A stretch of DNA of 64,000 nt from Gymnothorax reevesii (taxonomy: Eukaryota > Chordata > Actinopteri > Anguilliformes > Muraenidae): positions 41,353,930-41,417,929 of the forward strand of contig CM056588.1 of NCBI GenBank assembly GCA_029721435.1, in the 5' to 3' direction. Positions within the stretch are counted from its first letter, which is position 1; every line of letters starts with the position of its first letter. Shown here piece by piece: positions 48,146 to 58,204 of this stretch. A program made the translations under genes and the position numbers. The notes under the pieces were generated by a model. That model was not told where the DNA came from and did not search any database. It worked only from the letters and a program-made list of their open reading frames with translations.

Positions 48146-49115
48146 CAAACCCCATTGGCATTTTAATATCTTGATGAGTCACTTTATCCTGCAGGATGTG
48201 GTTCCATGGGGGTATACGCCCCCATATTAAAAGCAATGAGAGGTGCAGTGTATAATGTTGATTATCTTGTCACAGTCGCACCTTTCAAGGAGTGGGATAA
48301 ATTAGGCAGCAAGTAAACACTCGGATCGTGAGGAAGATGTACTGGAAGCAGGAACAATGGGCAAGTGTAAGGATGGGAGTGATTTTGACAAAAGCCAAAT
48401 TGTGATGGCTAGACGACTGGGTTAGATTACCTCCAGAAAAGCAGGTCTTGTGGGGTGTTCCCAGTATGAAGAGGTTAGCACTTGCCTCAAGTGGTTCAAG
48501 AAAGGACAACCAGAGAACCAGCGACAGGGTCATGGGCGCCCAAGGTTCGATAATGAGCATGGGGAGCGAAGGCCAGCTTGTCTGGTCCGATCCGACAGAA
48601 GAGCCCCAGTGGCACAAATTCCTCAAAAAGGTTATGTTGGCTATAATAGAAAGGTGTCAGACCACACTGCATATGGGAGCTGCTAAGCTGCAGACCAGTG
48701 ACAGGGCCTATGCTGACCCCAGTCCACCGCTGAAAGCACCAACAATGGCTATGTGAGCGTCAGAGCTGAACCACAAAGCAATGGAAGGTGGTGGCTTGGT
48801 CTGATGAGTCATGCTTTCCTTACATCAGGTGGATGGTTGGATACTCATCCATCTGGAGAAGAGATGGCACCACAATGCAGTATGGGAAGATGGCAACCAG
48901 CGGAGGCAGTGTGACATACTGGGTAATGTTCTGCTAGGAAACCTTGGGTCCTGGCATTCATCAGGTCGGCAAACGTAGCCCCGCCCCTTTTTTTTGGGGG
49001 GGGGGGGGGAGAGAACAAACACGCCCCACTGGCTTTAATGTAAAATTGCTGTACAAAACGACATGAATACAAGACCATTGAAGGTAAATCAGCCGAGAAA
49101 TTTTCAACAGACACC

Positions 49116-49302
49116 ATGTCTGATTCATATACATCCACTCCACCGAATAGAGAACGTGTGAGATATTTCAAAAAGATAAATTTAATAATCAATCTTAAAG
49201 CATGTCCCTTCAGTCTCCTGGCATCTAGCTGGTGCAATGACCCCTCCCAGTGGCCAGAGGCATCATACTCCGACATCCATTTTTATCTGATTGAGTCTCC
49301 AG
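49116..49302 (+). CDS. first-exon remnant of a YqaJ/SWIM-type transposon-associated protein
   Basis: From ATG at 49116 the frame reads MSDSYTSTPP and ends in WCNDPSQWPEASYSDIHFYL followed by IESPG, at a donor CCAG|GTCAGC (phase 1, GT at 49303-49304). The WxxDPxxWPxxxxxDIxxYLIxSPG pattern is one I associate with the N-terminus of abundant fish proteins that carry a SWIM zinc finger and a YqaJ-like (lambda exonuclease-type) domain. Those domains should lie in later exons, which are absent here: the foldback and then opposite-strand THAP text follow. The exon itself is open. The family assignment rests on recall and needs a profile search. Confidence 0.5.
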
Positions 49303-49323
49303 GTCAGCAAAATAGTACATGTA

Positions 49324-49440
49324 ATTAATTGCTTATTTCCGTATTGCCTTGGTATTGGCCTGAGGGTCGCCGTATGCGGCCGAGGACTATACCGCGACCC
49401 AAAGGACATTACCAAGGCTATGCGAAAATAAGCAATTAAT
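49324..49440. repeat. 117-bp foldback (inverted repeat with 47-nt arms)
   Basis: Left arm 49324-49370 (ATTAATTGCTTATTTCCGTA...) and the reverse complement of the right arm 49394-49440 (ATTAATTGCTTATTTTCGCA...) agree at 40 of 47 positions. Pairing extends a few bases into the 23-nt middle (CCGTAT / ATACCG). It could be a tiny palindromic transposon nested in the host insertion, or a structural part of it. Confidence 0.85.
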
Positions 49441-49689
49441 ATTTTTATTAATTGATTAAGAATGTTGTGCTATCATGACAATATTATGACCATGACTTCT
49501 GAAGTACGCGACTTTAAGACTCATTAAAGAGCTAAATGCTAGGTCCGCGACTGCTAGCTGCTGAACTCGGCCAACACAGGGTAGGCCAATACAGGATATA
49601 TTGGCAGGCCGTTTTTACTGTTTGCGAGCAATAACATACTTAACCAATTAATAAAAATGAAATATTTCACCTTTCGGTCCTGCCATTTG

Positions 49690-49905
49690 GATAGTATGCT
49701 AGTCAACAGTAGCATCGTGCTCCTCCCAGACGGTGACAACGGTCTTGGCTAGGTTCGTAAGTTAGCCTGTCCGTCTGTCTCATCCAGGCATATGCACGAT
49801 CCCTCCCTCCGGATATTTTTTTGGGTATGGCAGGGTAATGAACCAGAGATCCTTGTTTTTTGTTTTATTGTTGGTGCAGCCAACAACATAGCAACTACTC
49901 GGCAT
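49690..49905 (-). pseudogene. THAP-domain N-terminus, frameshifted remnant
   Basis: On the minus strand the frame starts at 49905 as MPSSCYVVGCTNNKTKNKDL, followed by WFITLPYPKKYP, and stops at 49780. MPxxCxxxxC, the Asn after the second Cys and the aromatic-x-x-L-P segment are the hallmarks of the first half of a C2CH THAP zinc finger, a DNA-binding domain of P-element and Kolobok transposases and of domesticated relatives. After a frameshift, an AWMRQTDRLTYEPSQDR stretch resembles the THAP Trp region. The later Cys-x-x-His pair and any nuclease domain are not seen. Confidence 0.55.
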
Positions 49906-50116
49906 GTCGGATTCAAGTTAAATCGGCTTGTTTTAAGCATTCACGCTTTGAATGTCTATGCAGAAAGCAGGATTGTTTTCCCCTAAAAGGAGAATGGCAA
50001 TCAGGGCCCACTGTGGATGACAAATTGCTGAACTGATGAATTCAGGTGGATGTTAACATGACAGGAATCATGTACCTATTGCAGCAGACCAGATGCACCC
50101 TTCATGGAAACTGGAT

Positions 50117-50723
50117 GGGGGGGGCCGCTAAGCTGTCACGGAATTACAGTCCCATTACATTTTGGGTTGTAACTCTACAACTAAATAAGATAAAAATCAA
50201 GTATGATATGTCATATTGAAGGTATTAACTTGTTCTTTAATATTATTAAGTGAAAATATATTTTGAGAAATTTTCAAAGAAGAAACAAGCAAAAACTACT
50301 CCGTCATGGAATTACACAAAATTGACGTGGTTTTTTTAATATTGTGTTTAACTATCCAGAAACTGATGTTCCTGTCATAGTTAAGTTATGAAACTTCAAT
50401 ATGTTCATATTTAAGGTGTTTTTTGTTAATACTGTCAGTTATAGAAACAAATATTGACTTTAACCCTGCTTTATGGGCAAGAAATTTCAAAAAGTCAATG
50501 TCACGGAATTACAAGAGGCAAATTGTCACGGAATGACAACAATAGTATTAATTAGTTTCAATGTATTTATTTCACTATATTATACATATATACATGATTA
50601 TTTACATTTTTACAGTTTAGCAATATATTACAATGAGTTTTCCACTTATAATGACCAATCATAATACATACTTCAAATTTCTTTTTTTTAATCTCCATGT
50701 CAACATTGGCTTGGCGGCCCCCA
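50117..50723. mobile_element. non-autonomous element with GGGGGCCGC ends and TGTCACGGAATTACA motifs
   Basis: It interrupts the Tc1 transposase between the Tc1 blocks. The left end GGGGGGCCGCTAAGC and the reverse complement of the right end, GGGGGCCGCCAAGCC, form short inverted ends. Inside, TGTCACGGAATTACA or close variants occur at about 50133, 50302, 50499 and 50523. A decayed copy, TGACATGGAGATTA, lies in reverse orientation next to the right end. The body is AT-rich and non-coding. The superfamily is not recognised. Confidence 0.65.
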
Positions 50724-51085
50724 TTAGTTTGATGGCAGTGGCCTCTTTCAGCAGGATAATGCAACCCATCACTCTGCAAAAAATGGTGTAGAATTGGTTT
50801 GAGGAGGCTGACAGCAGGTTTTTGACTTGGCCTCCAAACTCGCCAAATCTCAATCCAGTTGAGTATCTATGGGATGCCCTGGAATAACAAGTCTGGGCCA
50901 ATGAGGCCCCACCTGGCAACCTACAGAGACTAAAAGGACCAGCTGCTAATATCTTAGTACCAGATACCACAGCTCACCTTCAGAGGTTGAGTGGAGTCCA
51001 TGCTTCAATGGGGTCAGGGCTGTTTTTTTTTCAACATGAGGTTGACCAATGAGCAAGTGGTTTTAATGTCATAGCAGATCGGCGT

Positions 51086-51457
51086 CTTTCATGATGAAAT
51101 AAACACAAAGATGGCCGCTCTAACAGTTTTCAATGTCAGCTCTGTGAGTGTCAAAAAGGCTGATGGTGTTAAGACACCAGTTTCCTCCCTGGATATGGGG
51201 AAACTCAGCAGACGGACATCTTGGCTCACAGTCAAAACACAGAGTCAAGTGTTTCGAGTTCTGCCATTAGATGTTTAGAGTTCTGCAATCAAAACTCAAT
51301 TTCTGGAGCCTTCACTGCCAAATGGAATACCATCACTAAGCTGTTGAGTTAAAATGTACTTAGTGTAAATTACCTTCATAAACAGGCAATTGTAAAATGG
51401 AGAGTTTGGAAAAAATATACTGTGGAAGTCACACACACTTGTATTGAACAGCAGCTA
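51086..51457. other. intergenic, no recognisable gene
   Basis: Sequence between the end of the split Tc1-like element and the next Tc1-type end. No open frame of interest. Confidence 0.45.
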
Positions 51458-51546
51458 CAGCGCCCTCCATAATTATTGGCACCCCTGGTTAAGATGTGTT
51501 CTTTAGCTTCTAATAAATTCAGTTTTTTTTCTAGATAATATAGGAA
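51456..51546 (-). mobile_element. truncated Tc1-like end (CCCTCCATAATTATTGGCACCCC type)
   Basis: TA|CAGCGCCCTCCATAATTATT followed by GGCACCCCTGGTTAAGATGT, then TTCTTTAGCTTCTAATAAAT, is the end of a widespread fish Tc1 family. It is recognisable for about 90 bp (to AGATAATATAGGA) and then ends abruptly. The opposite end is not present. Confidence 0.85.
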
Positions 51547-52100
51547 TACACTCGGCGGCGACCCGAGTGCACTGCTCTCGTGCTCGATACGCAAACACAA
51601 TGCTTGTGCCGCGTTCTTGCATTGAATGAAAAGCGTCCCAAGAGATTATCACGCGGAAATGAAGTCCTTGTGCTTGGAAGTTTTTCAGTTTCACACGCAT
51701 TTCACCACCAATGGCATGGAAACTGATTGTGACTCCAGAATTCTCATGCCTCCCTTTTCTCCGGGGTCGGAAGCAATGAAATTGCGCAAAGATGTTTCAG
51801 ATGGTCTTTTTTCATTTAAAAAATTGTAACCATCATGAAGTGCAAGTTAAATCACCTGATGAGCGGAAAAGGCAGCACAGAAGTTTCAGAACAGTTTGTC
51901 TTTCGAAAAGCACAGACCTATGTTAGAGTAAATCATTTTCCTGTAATTAATTTAGGCCGCTATTTCATCGTTGTTCGATCGCATGGTAAGAAGCAGTTTC
52001 TTCAACTGCCAATGGATTACTGTAATTGGAAAATGTGTCAATAAAGGAAAATGATTGTGAACTAGCCGGGACTAATTGTTGTTATGGAGGGATGTTCCGT
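51547..52100. repeat. dispersed repeat, copy B
   Basis: It is related to 4560-4815 over 51650-51840 and to 58240-58410 over about 51975-52090. With the latter it shares ATCGCATGG, CTTCAACTGCCA / CTTCAATTGCCA, ATTACTGTAATTGGA / ATTATTCTTGAATTGGA and GGGACTAATTGTTGTTATGG / AAGACTAATTGTAGTCAATA. Copy B therefore links the two partial copies into one longer family of unknown class. Confidence 0.55.
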
Positions 52101-53417
52101 GCCCCCAGCCACTGGTTGAATCCGATGTTGTGCAACCATTGTCTAAACAAGTCAGGCTTCACCAAGGGAAATTAGTGCAAGCTAATGCCTACGGGTAGTT
52201 CCGAGTTCTTTTTTTTTTGTTGGAGCAATCAACAGCCGCACACCGCGGCATTACCACTGATTTTTTTGCTCAGGTTCTCATAATGATTGGTAACATCGAA
52301 CCTAGATCATTCAGCTTACAATGAAGCTGCAGCACAAGTGATAATCAAGACAAATCTGTATGCACCTTATATAGATCAACTAATTTCAACTAATTTCTTT
52401 GTGTCAAAGCGCATCAAAACATCCAAGATATTGCCGCACAAAGTATTTCTCAATTGGCTAAATTAAACAAAATGGCGGAATTCATGAACTTGTGCTAATT
52501 AGTTGCATTTCAGAGGTTTGAGGCTTGATAACTTTGTACAAAAAAAAAAAAAAATTAGAAAAAGGTAAATATTCGCAATATACACTTATGTCGCGAGAAA
52601 AATGTTCTTTTTTTAGGCAAGAGCTGGAAAAAGTGTTCTCTTTGCCTTTAAACACGCCATATTAAAATATCAACGCTGGTGTCACCTTGAGCAGAACTGC
52701 CAACCGCCTCCTTTAGTTTTCTGACACCAGTGAGTTGTAGAGCCAAATCTAAATGAAGCATCCACACTTTTTAATTAAAGCAGATGCAGATAGCAGAAGC
52801 AATGCAAACCCCCATGTGGCACTAGAGAGCATTCCTCATAATTGGGTCCACAAAATGAATGAGGGCAGATGGGAAAATAATTTAGGAGGACATAGTCCAA
52901 TTGGTATGCCTCAGTAAAATTTACCCATGAATAAAATTATGGGACAAATCAAACTATCCAAAAAAAAAAAAAAGATATTTCAGTATTTTTCAACCCAGAG
53001 TGATTCTGTAAACTTTTGAAGCTGCTTTAAATGCGCAGTGCCCAGTGTTCTTCTCACAGGGAGCAAAAGTTTTTCGCCAAAGAACTCTGGAACAGCAGTG
53101 GAGCATGTACTCAATATCAAGCCTACTCCACTGCAAGTAATCCAGCATAGTCTACTGTAGCCATGAAAGTTTTTTAGGCATTAAAGGGCATGCTAAATAT
53201 CATAGCACGAAACCATCCAAACCCAAAGCACAGAACGTGCATGATTCCGACTAAACGTCCCCATAAACATCCCTGACCAAGTGACCGAGTTGGCACGATT
53301 TGCAATGCAATAGACGATGGCAAGGGCATGACTGTTAAGTTTGCAACTGGGAGGGGGGGACAGAACAACTGAGTACGTTTTTTTTTTTTTTTTTTAAATT
53401 GATGCTTCAAATCACAA
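52101..53417. other. intergenic, no recognisable gene
   Basis: A-runs near 52540-52555 and 52961-52974 and T17 near 53379-53396. No domain-bearing frame. Confidence 0.5.
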
Positions 53418-53510
53418 CGCGCGCACGCACACACGCACACACGCACACACGCACACACGCACACACGCACACACGCACACACGCACACACGCACACACGC
53501 ACACACGCAG
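53418..53510. repeat. (ACACACGC)n minisatellite
   Basis: About eleven tandem copies of the 8-bp unit ACACACGC. The overlapping minus-strand Cys/Val-rich frames of 110 and 91 codons are artefacts. Confidence 0.95.
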
Positions 53511-53695
53511 TGGGGAAACCCAGAATCATAAATTGAGAATCAGCCAGCTTGAGCATCAATACCACGCAAGTGCAACTGACCATCAATTTAAATCGAATTT
53601 CTTTCTCATTTAAACCTGGGACCACAAATGGTATCCTCCAAGGAAAAGTTGCCTCAGACACCCATTTTGATTCCATTTTCATGCAATGAAAAAGA

Positions 53696-53735
53696 TAAAT
53701 AAATAAATAAATGAATAAATTAATTAATTATCACT
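53696..53735. repeat. (AATA)n / (AATT)n simple repeat
   Basis: AAATAAATAAATAAATGAAT followed by AAATTAATTAATTA. Confidence 0.9.
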
Positions 53736-54588
53736 GCCTCTGGTACAAGTTTATTCTCAGAGAGCAGCAGCACTGCATGGACAGGGACCTCACAGCGAGA
53801 TCCATGAATAACAATCTAACCTGCCTCGACCACATAATGTACAGGATTCAGGCGAGAGCAACAGCCTCGCCATGCCCTTGGGAGCTGTGACTCCACTCAC
53901 GCACCCTGTGTACGCACAACGCAAGCCCCGACACACACCTGACGCTCAAACACAGGCTCACTGCCGCTTCAACACGCCATTACCTTTTCATGCGCCTGTT
54001 CATTTCTCCCATACAGTTACTCAGGGAGCATTCTCACCTTCACTCTCCAGATAAAAGGCCTCCATATTTAATTCACAAGCTGTGGATTTTCTAGCCTTCC
54101 AGTGCAAAATAACGGGGTTTGAAATCCACTATTAAACACAAAAACAAACTGGGGGTGGGGGAGAGGGGAGGTGGTAGAATGTCAAGGCACAGCCTCTAAA
54201 AATGGACATGGCTGAAACCTGCACATACAAAAAGGTTGAAAGATAAGAAATGCTTAATTCCCTCTTAACAAACCTCCACAGATAAATCAAAACAATATAA
54301 TGAGTTTATTACATGAAACCGAGGGGGTTGAGAGCAGAGAGCTGTAAATCATCTCACTATTCATATCAAAGTCCACAGACCACATCGCAAACAGAGGGGT
54401 CAGTGTGACGCAGGGTTTATTTCTGACCTCGACACGGCTGATTCTGCAAACACACCACAGCCTGCTGTTATTAAGTACCTCTAAAGAGCATAACCGCTGA
54501 TCTCAGATCAGTTCCCACAGTCTGCCTCCCCTCCCCACTCACTGTGAGCCAAGACAACAAAACCGATCCCACATCGATACCTCTCCAC
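53736..54588. other. intergenic, no recognisable gene
   Basis: Ordinary sequence. One 60-codon frame without a domain. Confidence 0.5.
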
Positions 54589-54915
54589 TAGGACTGGGCA
54601 TCATGATATAATATTAGGTATCGATAAATGTCACAATGTCCAAAATCCCATATAAATGTTGTCTTTTCTGGTTTTTAAGGCTGTTTTACAGCAAAGGGAT
54701 GCAGTTTTCTGCTCTTATTAGACTGTTCTAACTGTTGCCAGTACCTGGCTGGTCATCATATCCACAGCACAAATGACTTTTGATCAAAAATTACATTTTG
54801 TAAATATTTTGTGAAAGCACCAATGTTTGTCCATACAATATCGCCTTAATATTGATATTGATGGATTCAGTCAAAAAGACTGTGATATTTGATTTTCTCC
54901 AAATCACCCAGCCCT
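54589..54915. mobile_element. 327-bp hAT-like MITE (TAGGGCTGGGC family)
   Basis: The left end TAGGACTGGGCATCATGATA and the right end ...AAATCACCCAGCCCTA are inverted. ATATTAGGTATCGATAAATG, TTTTAAGGCTGTTTTACAG, GTGAAAGCACCAATG and AATATTGATATTGATGG correspond to the known interior of a very common fish non-autonomous element. It has no coding capacity. An 8-bp target duplication cannot be confirmed (CTCTCCAC versus CTTTCCTC). Confidence 0.85.
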
Positions 54916-55612
54916 ACTTTCCTCACAAATGCTTTTGTAAATAAGGCCCCAGTGCATCTGGACCGAACGCAAGGCATTGGATAGTGAGCCCAGTCTCGAC
55001 TTCCACATTGTCAAACCAATCAGATGATCAGAAAGCACTGCCATACTGACCCACAGTCTCCAGGAACAGGTCTTGGCACTCGCTAAAAATGCACCACCAG
55101 CGACAATCTTTAACCAGGAAGTATCCACAGATGAACTGGAGACCTGGCAGGCCGCCCAACGAGGAAACAGCAGCTCTGTCGCTGGTGATGGAGGGCACAG
55201 CAAACACACACCGAGCTGCACCACAGCCCAGGAGCTGGATTTGAACTGGGAGGACGCCCAGGACTGGGAGGATTCCTTCAGTACTGACAGACCTCTGGAT
55301 TGCCACAGCACTTCCGACATTCCGGCTGGTATTCTGACATCTGCACTTCATCTCCTTTAATCCTGCTTAGAGTTCTCTCACTCTCTCTCTTTCTCCCTCT
55401 CCCTCCCTCCCTTTCTTTCTCCCCCTCTGTCTCCTCCACATTCTCTCTCTCCTGTTCCACTCCTGCCATCTGCCCACAGACTGATCCACCTGAGAAGAGT
55501 GGAGCTGTCATTCTGTAAAGAACTGCAGCCAAAAACTGCCGCCGTCTGGAAACACACACACACAGTGCACTCTCCATTAAACACACACATACACACCCCT
55601 CAACAATCTCCA

Positions 55613-55651
<39 letters not shown>

Positions 55652-56689
55652 GGCGGTCTCAAAAATAAGGTAAGACAGGGAGCCATTAGCCAACAATCAT
55701 CTGTCCATCACCGACTTCTGTTACCCAATCAGAAACTGAAAAACAAAAAGACTGGATCATATCCAGTGACTGTAGGCCCCACCCCCTTCAGTCTCTCCCA
55801 TCACTATCAAAAGCATCCTTCTCCAAGTGGCTTAGTGATGTAATTAATGACAGCAGTACACACACACACACAAACATACAGCTTATATCTGTGTAAGCCC
55901 ACAGCACAGCAGATTAAGGGACTGCGTCAGCGATGACAGCAGAAACATTCAACTACAGTGAGGGTCTTTATTGGGCGAGGTGGGGACTGACAGTGCCTTT
56001 GCTCACCAGGTTACCTCGACAGCATTCCCAGAGCACACATCACTCAACGCAAAACCAACATCATCACGGCAGCAGTCAGGTCCATCAGCAGGAACTGAAG
56101 GTTAAAGATGAGGGGGGGGCTCCAAAAATAGACGACTCCAGGCCAGCAGAGAGAATGGACTCCCACAGGGACAACCAGACAGCACGTTAGAGCTCCCCCC
56201 CTTGCAGGAGCACCGAGCGAGCATCGAGGTCGAGTCAGGATACACTGGCTGCCAAACGTCCCCACACACGCTGTCAGCCAACAGCAAGATCTTTCAAACA
56301 CAACTCCACAATACTTCAGCTTTGTAAGAGACTGAGCATGACTGTGCGCACAATTCACATGAACGGGACACTTCAGAGTCCGAATTACAGTTATGAGTGA
56401 CGGGTGCCACGACCTGGGGCCTGAATTCTGAGAGGCACTACCAGATTAGCAGGAGAGCTGCACAGAGCGAAACACAAACCGTACCAAAACAGCAACATTG
56501 ACTGACATAAAAGAGCTGTCCCAGGATTTTCCACAGGGCAGTGATCCAGCCAAATCAGAAACCCTCCTTCATCATAACATAAGCTCTGTTCTGCAGTTGG
56601 GAAAACAGAGACAGTGTTAGGATCATCAGCTCAGAGTAGCTAAGCACGACTACATACAGAGGTTTCGAGACTGCTGTTAGCATAGCCAA
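54916..56689. other. intergenic; one unassigned acidic frame, CT- and CA-rich tracts
   Basis: A plus-strand frame at 55073-55360 (95 codons, rich in Asp, Glu and Ser) overlaps a 138-codon minus-strand frame. Neither is recognisable. A CT-rich tract runs from 55375 to 55455 and a pure (CA)n from 55614 to 55649; a shorter CA run lies near 55546-55566. The minus-strand 122-codon frame 55278-55646 is a product of these tracts. Confidence 0.5.
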
Positions 56690-57300
56690 AGTCTTCATAG
56701 GCAAGTCATTTCACTCAGCGGCCATCTTGGCAACGCCCCCCTGCAGTTATTTTTGGTGACGATGCCCAGGCTCTCTCCATTCATTCAGATAGGAAAGCCA
56801 GAAATTCACTTTCATTGGTCATTGACACACAAGAACTGCATGAGTGCCATCACCAATCAAATCTGATAAAAACCACAAAAAAAGTTTGGCAATTTCACTA
56901 GAACAATGTTTAAAATGCATTTTCACCCACTACATTTCTACAGCGCATGCATGAGGTTTCATGACACCAACTTCCTTTACAACACGCTGCGACGTGATGT
57001 TATCACTCCCACTGAACTGAATGACATGCACTTGATGGGTTCAACCCACCAGAGCACTTGAATGAAACACCACCAAATCTGTTGAAACCAAGAGGGTTGA
57101 AACTGTCATAAATCTGAACTGTGTGTTTGGTGTCAATGCAGCAACACGATTGGCTGGATAGGTTTCCCGATTCAGCTGTAAAAACGAGAAAACTGGTTTT
57201 TGCAGGGAAGGGCTGGGATATGTCAACTTTTCTATTGAAAGTGCCTGAAGTGGTCCGTTTCTTCTTTATATCGTCTCAGGCATAGCATAGCTACACAGGA
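56690..57300. repeat. fish interspersed repeat (CAGCGGCCATCTTGG type)
   Basis: GGCAAGTCATTTCACTCAGC followed by GGCCATCTTGGCAACGCCCC is a phrase I associate with a very frequent fish repeat. Related text appears to continue with TTCATTGGTCATTGACACAC, a TTTCATGACACCAACTTCCT block and a phrase near 57120-57180. No coding frame; class and exact ends uncertain. Confidence 0.4.
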
Positions 57301-57801
57301 CAGAGGTAGCATGATTGTCTTTAGCGTAGGGTGGCCACATACTACATACAGAGGTCCATGATTGCCATTAGTGTAGCATACCATAACCAGAAGACTTCCT
57401 GTCCTCCATACCAGCCCATGTCACAGCCTTCTGAGAAGAGACGTCCTACCCACCTCAAACTGCTGTTAGTTTACATTCCAGAATCTTCCGCCCCCGCCCC
57501 TGCCATGTGAGCCCAACCCCCACAGGTGCCACTGCCTTTAGGAGTAGGCTGCGCTATGCCAAATCCTCAAACCTAAACTTGGATTGGAAAGGAAGGTCGC
57601 CATGTTTCTCCGAAGACGTAGTTAAATTGCTCATGCCTGAGGTCAAATCCAGACAGATGAGGATCTGTTTTTGTTAATAAAATAATACAATTCACGATTA
57701 ACTTATTATTTGACATTGACATATTGTTTAATGTTTGGTATGCAATTAAAAAAAAAAAAAAAAAAATCATCAAGCCAACCCATTTTGTGATGGAAACTTC
57801 C
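57301..57801. other. intergenic with A19 run
   Basis: An A run lies at 57748-57766. No recognisable gene. Confidence 0.45.
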
Positions 57802-57842
57802 AAAAAAAAAAGAAAAAAGAAAAAAAAAAAAAAAAAAAAAAA
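57802..57842. repeat. A-rich run (about 41 bp)
   Basis: A homopolymer with two single-G interruptions. No retroelement body is recognisable immediately upstream on the plus strand. Confidence 0.95.
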
Positions 57843-57922
57843 GCGTTTCTCCATGCACTTCCAACTCCCACTCCTGTCTGAAATGAAGCATAGAACAAAA
57901 TTCCATTTTAGAAAAATAAAAT

Positions 57923-58204
57923 TAGGTCTATGCACTGGCACTCAGCGACGTAACTTTTTTCCAGCGAGAGCGGCATTTCAGAACTCTTCAGCGAATGAAG
58001 GTAATTCTGTTGGCAAGTAGGTGCTTTCGTCCATTTACATTTTCCAGTTGGACAGATGTCTATTTTTTACAGCTTGCGTGACCGTGCTGCGAAAACAGGT
58101 ATTCGAACTTGTCGCCGAAATTACCTTCATTCGCAAAAGAGTTCTGAAATGCCACTCTCGCTGGAAAAAAAATTACCATTGCTGAGTGCCAGTGCATACA
58201 CCTA
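57923..58204. repeat. 282-bp foldback with 84-86-nt arms
   Basis: Left arm 57923-58006 and right arm 58119-58204 are inverted copies, about 90 per cent identical. TATGCACTGGCACTCAGC, TTTTTTCCAGCGAGAG, GGCATTTCAGAACTCTT and GCGAATGAAGGTAATT occur in both. The spacer of 112 bp contains a stretch reading GTATTCGAACTTGTCGCCGA. It could be a foldback transposon or MITE. It lies next to, and may interrupt, a copy of the 51.5-kb dispersed repeat. Confidence 0.85.

Larger units (their letters stand above)
48961..50041. mobile_element. about 1.1-kb insertion carrying THAP and YqaJ-type coding remnants
   Basis: The Tc1 text GGTCCTGGCATTCA stops at 48960 and resumes at about 50042 with GGTGGATGTT. ATTCA at both junctions may be a 5-bp target duplication. 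The left end TCAGGTCGGCAAACG and the reverse complement of the right end, TCATCAGTTCAGCAA, are loosely similar. Inside, from left to right: T9G14 at about 48988-49010, a plus-strand exon remnant (49116-49302), a 117-bp foldback (49324-49440), then a minus-strand THAP start (49905 downward). Two coding remnants facing each other point to a deleted derivative of a larger element. Confidence 0.6.
48357..51025 (+). pseudogene. Tc1-like DD34E transposase in three blocks, dead
   Basis: Block 1 starts at the ATG at 48357 (MGKCKDGSDFDKSQIVMARR), hits a stop after ARRLG, and continues with the paired-like helix-turn-helix and a GHGRPR linker. Block 2 (50042-50116) holds a short stretch around DVNMTGIMYL. 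Block 3 has FQQDNATHHSA with the second catalytic Asp, then, after a one-base frameshift, WPPNSPNLNPVEYLW with the Glu, 34 residues apart. Such enzymes excise and insert their own element at TA sites. Several stops, a frameshift and the two insertions make it non-functional. Confidence 0.9.
48238..51085 (+). mobile_element. Tc1-like element split by later insertions
   Basis: The sub-terminal left text (TTGATTATCTTGTCACAG, then GTGGGATAAATTAGGCAGCA) and the right end (GGGGTCAGGGCTGTTTTT ... TTTTAATGTCATAGCAGATC) match a fish Tc1 family whose ends read ATAATGTTATGGCTGATC. The outermost left end is lost or decayed. Total Tc1 sequence is roughly 1.15 kb, in three blocks: 48238-48960, 50042-50116 and 50724-51085. 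The gaps are two unrelated insertions. Order of events: this element first, then the insertions. Confidence 0.9.

Noticed and set aside
54904..55360. Overlapping 138-codon (minus) and 95-codon (plus) frames
   Set aside because: Both frames are open over the same DNA and neither shows a family signature, so one cannot be chosen as a gene.
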